The position numbers were made by a program, and so were the translations under genes. Positions 58,393 to 64,000 of a stretch of 64,000 nucleotides of DNA are shown piece after piece. The notes beneath the pieces were generated by a model, which searched no databases, had not been told where the DNA came from, and was given only the letters and a program-made list of their open reading frames with translations. Within the stretch, counting starts at the first letter, position 1; each line of letters begins with the position of its first letter. The stretch spans positions 1-64,000 of the forward strand of contig NZ_BMNQ01000004.1 in assembly GCF_014646635.1 (NCBI RefSeq). Direction: 5' to 3'. Origin of the DNA: Lentibacillus kapialis. GTDB taxonomy: Bacteria; Bacillota; Bacilli; Bacillales; Amphibacillaceae.

Positions 58393-59597
58393 GTTGTTTC
58401 ATCCTTCATATCACGGGCTATTAGTTTCAGTATTTCTTCAGCAATCTCCTGCTTGGATCTCAACGAAAGTTCTTCTTTTTCCCCGGATTTGTTCACATAC
58501 GTGACGACATTCGTATCCCCGCCAAAACCGGCGCCTTCAGCAGCCACGTCGTTGACAATAATAGCGTCAAGACTTTTCTTATGCAGTTTGCTGATGCCGT
58601 ATTCGATCGGATTGGCTGTTTCAGCTGCAAATCCGGCTAAAAATTGGTGATCTTTCACTTCGCCCAGTGATTGCAGAATGTCCTGTGTTCGTTCCATCTC
58701 AATATACCAATCATCAGATTGTTTTTTCATCTTGTTATCATAAATATGCTTAGGGCGGTAATCGGATACAGCTGCTGCCTTAATTACGATATCGCTCGTC
58801 TGGAAGTGCTCATGCATCTTTGTATACATCTCTTCAGCGGTTACAATATCTACCCGTTTGATGCGTTCGTTGCTGGTCTGTAAGGTGACAGGCCCTGCGA
58901 CAAGCGTTACATCAGCCTCTAAGTGCGCTGCCGCTTCAGCTAATGCAAATCCCATTTTTCCGGAAGACCGATTTGTTAAAAAACGGACTGGATCGATTTT
59001 TTCCTGAGTGGGGCCTGCCGAAATCAGCACTTTTTTTCCTGCAAACAATGCCTTTCCCCCCTGATGCTCTGCAACAGCCGAAATGATGCTCTCCGGCTCT
59101 TCAAGACGCCCCTTGCCGACATATCCGCAGGCAAGATATCCTGCGCCGGGTTCAATAAAATGGCACCCCCGGGAATCAAGCTTTTTCATGTTGGCAATAA
59201 CGGCTGGGTGTGCATACATATGAACATTCATCGCTGGTGCAATATAAACACTCGATTGGGTTGCAAGGAGCACGGTGGAAAGCATATCGTCGGCAATACC
59301 ATTTGCCAATTTGCCGAGGATATTCGCAGTCGCCGGTGCAAGCAAGGTGATGTCAGCCCAGTCTGCCAGATCAATATGAGCAATTTTGACAGGATCCTTT
59401 TCGTCAAACGTATCAATGTACACGGGGTTCCTGGACAATGCCTGAAATGTAAGGGGGGATACAAATTTCGCAGCATTTTCCGTCATAATTACTTTTACAT
59501 CAGCGCCCTGCTGGTTCAATTTACTTGTCAGAGCACATGCTTTATATGCAGCGATACCGCCTGAAACCCCCAGCAGTATATTTTTATTTCGGATCAT
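58389..59597 (-). CDS. coaBC: Bifunctional PPC decarboxylase/phosphopantothenate-cysteine ligase
   Basis: The 402-residue fusion has the flavoprotein CoaC domain (LLGVSGGIAAYKAC, LAPATANILGKLANGIADDM, APAMNVHMYAHP, ACGYVGKGRL with catalytic Cys) and the CoaB domain (ISAGPTQEKIDPVRFLTNRSSGKMG, KAAAVSDYRP). It makes phosphopantetheine for CoA synthesis. Confidence 0.95.
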   Translation of the reverse strand: MIRNKNILLGVSGGIAAYKACALTSKLNQQGADVKVIMTENAAKFVSPLTFQALSRNPVYIDTFDEKDPVKIAHIDLADWADITLLAPATANILGKLANGIADDMLSTVLLATQSSVYIAPAMNVHMYAHPAVIANMKKLDSRGCHFIEPGAGYLACGYVGKGRLEEPESIISAVAEHQGGKALFAGKKVLISAGPTQEKIDPVRFLTNRSSGKMGFALAEAAAHLEADVTLVAGPVTLQTSNERIKRVDIVTAEEMYTKMHEHFQTSDIVIKAAAVSDYRPKHIYDNKMKKQSDDWYIEMERTQDILQSLGEVKDHQFLAGFAAETANPIEYGISKLHKKSLDAIIVNDVAAEGAGFGGDTNVVTYVNKSGEKEELSLRSKQEIAEEILKLIARDMKDETT

Positions 59598-59694
59598 CGT
59601 ACATCCCCTCGTTCCCTAAAATATGGTTGCCACAATTACTACTTCTAAAACTTAGACCCCCGCAAACAAAAAATAACAGCGAGGGTCATCAGGT

Positions 59695-59898
59695 TTACTT
59701 ACTATCTTCTTTTACATACAGCTTTTCAGCCATAATCTCTTCAAGTGCCTGCCCAACATATTTATTCGATTTCGGATCGTCAACAAGTACTTTTTCCGTT
59801 TCCTGGATTTGGCGTGCCCGCTTGGCAGCAATTGTTACAAGGGTATATTTGGATTTTATTTTCGTTTGCAAATCGTCAATAGACGGCTCGAGCATCAT
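59695..59898 (-). CDS. rpoZ: RNA polymerase omega subunit
   Basis: The start chosen is the ATG pair at 59898/59895, nine or more bases after TTGGAGG (66-67 residues). [30 protein letters not shown] and [11 protein letters not shown] match Bacillus omega. An upstream ATG at 59907 touches the ribosome site and is less likely. It overlaps no neighbour and follows gmk directly. Confidence 0.95.
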   Translation of the reverse strand: MMLEPSIDDLQTKIKSKYTLVTIAAKRARQIQETEKVLVDDPKSNKYVGQALEEIMAEKLYVKEDSK

Positions 59899-59899
59899 A

Positions 59900-60514
59900 T
59901 TAGTCATCCTCCAATAACTTCTTATATTGTTTAGCAATTCGATCACGCTTGCAGTGCTCACTCTGAATGATCGATTGAATCTTAGTGACGGCAGTATCAA
60001 CATTATCATTGACGACGACATAATCATAAGCATCCATCATGTCGATCTCTTTCCGAGCTTCTTTCAGCCGCCTGAGAACCAATTCCTGTGATTCTGTTCC
60101 CCGCTCAACAATTCGGTTTTTTAATTCTTCCAGACTGGGCGGAAACAAAAAGATAAAAACACCTTCCGGAAAATTCTCCTTCACCTGCATAGCACCCTGT
60201 ACTTCAATTTCCAGGAACACGTCTTTGCCATCCTGCAGTGTGTCCTCCACATACTTACGCGGTGTCCCGTAATAATTATTGACAAAACGTGCATATTCCA
60301 AAAGCTGTCCAGCCTCAATCATCTGTTCAAATTCCTCATTCGTCCTATAAAAATAATCGACGCCTTCCGCTTCACCAGCGCGCATTTCTCTAGTGGTCAT
60401 GGAAATCGAATACTTAAGCTCATTAGCACGCTTAAAAAGTTCCCGTCTCACAGTTCCTTTCCCTACGCCTGAAGGTCCGGATAAAATGAATAAAATGCCA
60501 TTTTCATCAATCAC
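59900..60514 (-). CDS. gmk: Guanylate kinase
   Basis: The 204-residue enzyme has the P-loop [33 protein letters not shown] (GMP-binding), FVNNYYGTP and [12 protein letters not shown]. It converts GMP to GDP. In the conserved cluster remA-gmk-rpoZ. Confidence 0.96.
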   Translation of the reverse strand: MIDENGILFILSGPSGVGKGTVRRELFKRANELKYSISMTTREMRAGEAEGVDYFYRTNEEFEQMIEAGQLLEYARFVNNYYGTPRKYVEDTLQDGKDVFLEIEVQGAMQVKENFPEGVFIFLFPPSLEELKNRIVERGTESQELVLRRLKEARKEIDMMDAYDYVVVNDNVDTAVTKIQSIIQSEHCKRDRIAKQYKKLLEDD

Positions 60515-60525
60515 AGCGCTTCCTC

Positions 60526-60792
60526 CTAGTTATTCTCGTCTAAAACTTCCTCATGACTGATTACACGCTGTCCGACCGTTTCCGGCTGTACAGCCGACAA
60601 TACCACATGGTCACTGTCTGTGATAATAACAGCACGTGTCCGGCGTCCATAAGTTGCATCCACTAACTTATTATTGTCACGCGCTACTGTAATAATTCGC
60701 TTAACCGGTGCTGATTCCGGCGAAACAATCGAGATTACCCGATTGGCCGAGACCACATTTCCAAATCCTATGTTAATTAACCGTAAACTCAC
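60526..60792 (-). CDS. remA: Extracellular matrix regulator RemA
   Basis: The 88-residue protein ([60 protein letters not shown]) is a close match to B. subtilis RemA, a ring-forming DNA-binding activator of matrix and osmoprotection genes. RemA usually follows a yicC-family gene; that gene is not present here. Confidence 0.95.
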   Translation of the reverse strand: MSLRLINIGFGNVVSANRVISIVSPESAPVKRIITVARDNNKLVDATYGRRTRAVIITDSDHVVLSAVQPETVGQRVISHEEVLDENN

Positions 60793-60854
60793 GTTAGCTC
60801 CCCCTTAGATTTCTGTCTGTTTTCATCAAACACTGGCGTCACTCTATCATTATA

Positions 60855-60900
60855 ATAAATCTATTATAGTGTAAATAAAAACGAAAATACAACCATTTAC
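60855..60900 (-). promoter_or_regulatory. Promoter region of the remA-gmk-rpoZ-coaBC operon
   Basis: On the minus strand two TATAAT boxes (60868-60863 and near 60853) lie about 70 bases before remA, with a TTGTAT-like -35 18 bases before the first. The rest of 60793-61008 is AT-rich with no ORF. Confidence 0.5.
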
Positions 60901-61008
60901 TGTATAAATTAAACTTATTCTTGTATTTCCTCAGTATTGTGTAAAACCATAGAAAGAAATATAACGTGTCTGTATTTCCAAGTTTTCATTATAACAGTGT
61001 ATCGCGTA

Positions 61009-61096
61009 TTAGAAAAACTCGGCATTCGGCTCGCCTTATAACGAATGCCGAAGCTTTTCTTATAAAGTCACCCATAATTTATACTTTCTGACGTTA
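61009..61096 (-). repeat. 85-nt repeat element, copy 2 (inverted)
   Basis: The reverse complement matches 45363-45447 over its full length, with a few substitutions and small indels; the first 24 or so bases are identical. The palindromic part CGGCATTCG/CGAATGCCG is better kept here. It lies downstream of the Ca-ATPase gene, upstream of remA. Confidence 0.8.
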
Positions 61097-61101
61097 AAAT
61101 A

Positions 61102-61128
61102 AAAACCCTTCCTGAACAGAAGGGTTTT
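61102..61128 (-). terminator. Terminator after the Ca-ATPase gene
   Basis: AAAACCCTT and AAGGGTTTT pair around CCTGAACAG, followed on the minus strand by TTTATTTT. Confidence 0.8.
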
Positions 61129-61135
61129 CAAGTTA

Positions 61136-63790
61136 TCATTTTTTGGTAAAGCCAAACAGAACACTCGGCAGACAACTGAACGCAAGTACCATCACCCAGT
61201 CCTTTAGATTCAGCGCTGTTGTATGGAATATCGGCTGTAAAGATGACCAGTAGATGACAACCAGTAACAGCAATACCGATGATAAAACTGCCAAAACAAG
61301 ATATTTATTTTCAAACGGGTTACGTGCAAAAAACGAATGTTCGCTCCGGCAGTCAAATACATGAATAAGCTGAGCCATAACCAAGGTGGTAAAAGCGACT
61401 GTCTGGCTGTAAATCAAGTTATCAGGATTGCCCTGATAGGCGAGCATAAATGCAATTAGGGTAACAAGACCGATCACAATACCGCGGCTGACAATTTTGA
61501 ATCCAAGCCCCCTGGCAAAAATACCTTCTTTTGGATTCCTTGGCCCGCGTTTCATGACATCATTTTCTGATTGATCCAATCCAAGAGCCATTGCAGGCAG
61601 CCCGTCTGTTACAAGATTGACCCACAATATCTGAACCGGTACCAGCGGAAGCGGCATGGCCAGCAGCATGGCAAATAACATAACCAGAATTTCGCCAACA
61701 TTGGATGCTAATAAGTAACGGATAAACTTGCGTATATTCTCATAGATATTACGGCCTTCGATAATGGCCGATTTTATCGTTGCGAAATTATCATCCATTA
61801 AAATGAGCGAAGAGGCTTCCTTGGTCACATCCGTCCCGCTTTCACCCATACTGATTCCAATGTCACTGGCTTTAATTGCCGGGGCATCGTTAACACCGTC
61901 TCCTGTCATGGCAACAACATGGCCTTCTTCCTGCAAAGCCTTCACAATTTTTAATTTATGTTCAGGCGTAACTCTGGCAAAAACATAAACCCGGTCAATA
62001 ATATTCTGCAGCTCTGATACGGACATAGTGTTCAGCTGATAGCCATTGAGAACCACTCCGTCCTCCGGGAGCAGGCTCAGTTCCGAAGCAATGGCCCGGG
62101 CTGTTTTTTCATGATCACCGGTGATCATCACAGGTTTAATCCCGGCGTCCCGGCATTCTTCAATTGCTGTTTTCACCCCTTTTCGCGGCGGGTCCATCAT
62201 CCCATATAAGCCTACGAGCGTCAGGTCCTTTTCCAATACCGCTGAATGAAGGGATTCCTCTTTTGCCAACGGCCTCATAGCAATCGCCAGTGTCCGCAAT
62301 GCTTTATCTGCCATCTTGTCTACTGCAAGGTTCATTTCCTGTTTGTCTTCAGTTCGCATCAGTTTTCTTCCTTGCTCTCTCATAACGTAATTGGAGCGGG
62401 GCAACAATACTTCAGGTGCTCCTTTTGTTATCAGGAAACGCATTTTATTATCATCTTCCACCACTATGCTCATCCGTTTCCGATCTGAGTCAAACGGCAG
62501 TTCCTTGACAACACGATAATTATCGTAAAGCTGATGCGACAGCCCCAGCTTCCTTGCTGCAACCAGCAGTGCACCATCTGTTGGGTCACCGTCCACATAA
62601 TACTTCCCTTTCTTCATCATTAACGATGCATGATTACAAAGCATGCCATACAAAAACATCGATTCCAGATTTGGAAAATTTCTGTCCACCATATCGTTAT
62701 TAAGAATAACATTTCCTTCTAAATCATAGCCGTCACCTGTTACATTCAACCATTTTCCATTCAGAAACACTTCTTTTACCGTCATTTGGTTTTCAGTCAT
62801 GGTGCCAGTTTTGTCCGAACAGATGATTGAAGCGCATCCCAGCGTTTCAACGGCCGATAGTTTCCGCACAATGGCTTTTTTCCTAATCATGCGCTGAACA
62901 CCCAGTGACAGTGCAACCGTAACGATGGCCGGCAAGCCTTCCGGTATGGCAGCCACAGCCAAGGAAACACCGGCCAGGAACATATTATATACCGGGTGAC
63001 CTTGATAAACCCCAGCGAGCACAACCAGAGCCGTCAGAAGGAGCGCAACCGCAATTAGAATCTTGCCCAACTCAGCAAGTTTATGTTCAAGCGGTGTCGT
63101 TGTTTTTTTTGTTTTAACCATAAGTGAGGCAATTTGTCCCATGACCGTATTCATTCCCGTTCCAACGACAATGCCCCTGCCTGATCCCCGTGTCACTAAC
63201 GTACTCATGAATCCCATATTTACCTGATCCTGCGCATCAAGCTTGTCCCTTGCAATACTGGCGGCGTGCTTCATAACAGGCAGAGATTCACCGGTCAGTG
63301 CGGATTCCTCCGTTTCCAGACTGCTGGATTGTGTTATTCGAATATCAGCTGGAATTCTGTCCCCGCTTTTAATTCTTACAACATCGCCAACAACCACGTC
63401 CCGCGAAGGAACCTTTTCCCATTTACCATCACGGAGTACGGCTGCAATGGGTGCCGACATTTCTTTTAATTTGGCAAGCGACTTTTCAGCTTTCTGTTCC
63501 TGAAAATATCCTAAAAATCCATTAACCAGAACGATGATCATAATAGCTATTGCATCAACATATTCACCAAGCATCCCGGCGATTAAAGTAGCAGCAAGCA
63601 ATATCAGCACCATAAAATCCTGAAATTGTTTCAGAAAAATAAGCCACTTGGAAACATTTTTCTCGGATGCAAGCTGATTCGGACCGTACTGTTTCTGCCG
63701 CTGACCTGCTTGTTTATCTGACAGACCGTGCTTTGTAGTCACATGCAGTTTTTGCTCGACTGTATCGACATCCATCTGATACCATTTCAT
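61136..63790 (-). CDS. P-type calcium-transporting ATPase (YloB-like)
   Basis: The 884-residue pump has a cation-ATPase N-terminus and TGES at 166-169. The ion-site helix carries AAIPEGLPA, and the phosphorylation site SDKTGTM has Asp326. MTGDGVNDAPAIK and about ten TM helices follow. It resembles SERCA-type Ca pumps; B. subtilis YloB in the same place serves calcium transport in sporulation. The specificity is inferred from that synteny. Confidence 0.92.
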   Translation of the reverse strand: MKWYQMDVDTVEQKLHVTTKHGLSDKQAGQRQKQYGPNQLASEKNVSKWLIFLKQFQDFMVLILLAATLIAGMLGEYVDAIAIMIIVLVNGFLGYFQEQKAEKSLAKLKEMSAPIAAVLRDGKWEKVPSRDVVVGDVVRIKSGDRIPADIRITQSSSLETEESALTGESLPVMKHAASIARDKLDAQDQVNMGFMSTLVTRGSGRGIVVGTGMNTVMGQIASLMVKTKKTTTPLEHKLAELGKILIAVALLLTALVVLAGVYQGHPVYNMFLAGVSLAVAAIPEGLPAIVTVALSLGVQRMIRKKAIVRKLSAVETLGCASIICSDKTGTMTENQMTVKEVFLNGKWLNVTGDGYDLEGNVILNNDMVDRNFPNLESMFLYGMLCNHASLMMKKGKYYVDGDPTDGALLVAARKLGLSHQLYDNYRVVKELPFDSDRKRMSIVVEDDNKMRFLITKGAPEVLLPRSNYVMREQGRKLMRTEDKQEMNLAVDKMADKALRTLAIAMRPLAKEESLHSAVLEKDLTLVGLYGMMDPPRKGVKTAIEECRDAGIKPVMITGDHEKTARAIASELSLLPEDGVVLNGYQLNTMSVSELQNIIDRVYVFARVTPEHKLKIVKALQEEGHVVAMTGDGVNDAPAIKASDIGISMGESGTDVTKEASSLILMDDNFATIKSAIIEGRNIYENIRKFIRYLLASNVGEILVMLFAMLLAMPLPLVPVQILWVNLVTDGLPAMALGLDQSENDVMKRGPRNPKEGIFARGLGFKIVSRGIVIGLVTLIAFMLAYQGNPDNLIYSQTVAFTTLVMAQLIHVFDCRSEHSFFARNPFENKYLVLAVLSSVLLLLVVIYWSSLQPIFHTTALNLKDWVMVLAFSCLPSVLFGFTKK

Positions 63791-63967
63791 CCAGCATACC
63801 CTCCAGATTCATCTTAGGACACTCATTTTTAAACCTTCCGGCAGCCTTCATTGTTGCAGACTTATTGAGCGTTATTCTGTATACCCATACCTATGCAGAC
63901 TCGTCCGGAAACATGCTATAATGGATAGAAAAGTAGGAAGAGCCCGTGTGCAGGAAGAGGTGGTTAC
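63791..63967 (+). promoter_or_regulatory. Divergent region with promoter for rqcH
   Basis: A TATAAT box (63917-63922) with a weak TGCAGA -35 reads right, 46 bases before the rqcH start. No ORF lies in the 177 bases. Confidence 0.5.
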
Positions 63968-64000
63968 ATGCCATTTGATGGTATTGTTACCCGCGCGGTA
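63968..64000 (+). CDS. rqcH: Rqc2/RqcH (fibronectin-binding NFACT family), partial
   Basis: The visible codons read MPFDGIVTRAV behind AGGAAGAGGTGG, matching the start of NFACT proteins (MSFDG...). RqcH adds alanine tails to stalled nascent chains. Divergent placement next to the Ca-ATPase gene is as in B. subtilis (yloA/yloB). Only eleven residues are in the window. Confidence 0.75.
   Translation, partial: MPFDGIVTRAV

Noticed and set aside
59064-59564. 166-codon plus-strand frame opposite coaBC
   Set aside because: It is fully antisense to a well-conserved enzyme gene and lacks an initiation site.

Overview
The window is a low-G+C Firmicute chromosome segment: a complete-looking siphovirus prophage (about 236-43888) followed by about 20 kb of conserved housekeeping genes. 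The host is an endospore-forming Bacillaceae member. The evidence is a spoVM micro-gene, prkC/prpC, remA, and the Bacillus order rqcH / Ca-ATPase / remA-gmk-rpoZ-coaBC-priA-fmt-rsmB-prpC-prkC-rsgA-rpe-thiN-spoVM / rpmB / asp23-fakA. Protein style suggests the Virgibacillus/Lentibacillus/Oceanobacillus group, but the genus is inference.

Prophage, left to right. At 236-2964 there is a direct repeat that also occurs after the integrase gene, a replication-relaxation protein and an FtsK/SpoIIIE-type ATPase (minus strand), and a short plus-strand operon of tiny DNA-binding or basic proteins. At 2996-4769 lies the lysis cassette (amidase, holin, XhlA-like). At 4919-15949 lies the tail module, with an S74-like tail protein, an M14 peptidase-like tail protein, a Dit protein with an inserted domain, a tape measure and frameshifted chaperones. 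Two membrane glycan genes (acyltransferase 3 and an O-antigen-ligase/Wzy-like protein) sit inside it. At 16001-25937 are the tail tube, head-tail joining proteins, a glycosyltransferase-like gene, major capsid protein, scaffold, minor head, portal and terminase. At 26195-40753 are early genes: late regulator, HNH, dUTPase, RusA, SSB, DnaB helicase with its G39P-like loader and a DUF4373 initiator-like protein, YqaJ-like exonuclease with a DUF1071 annealing protein, many tiny ORFs, an excisionase-like HTH and an antirepressor. At 40803-43845 is the lysogeny region (DUF2513, CI-like repressor, ImmA peptidase, tyrosine integrase) with three copies of a putative operator. The virion proteins resemble the SPP1 assembly plan.

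The most interesting candidate system is glycan-related. A DxD glycosyltransferase-like gene lies directly after the major capsid gene, and both the major capsid and major tail proteins end in a similar run of six threonines. This suggests phage-directed O-glycosylation of virions. The acyltransferase/ligase pair in the tail operon may remodel the surface polysaccharide of the lysogen or of the infected cell.

Host flank, 43889-64000. A purine permease gene is followed by an 85-nt repeat. Then come fakA-asp23, divergent rpmB, and the long minus-strand block from spoVM to the Ca-ATPase. An inverted copy of the repeat lies between remA and the Ca-ATPase gene. The usual def, rlmN and yicC-family genes are not at their expected places.
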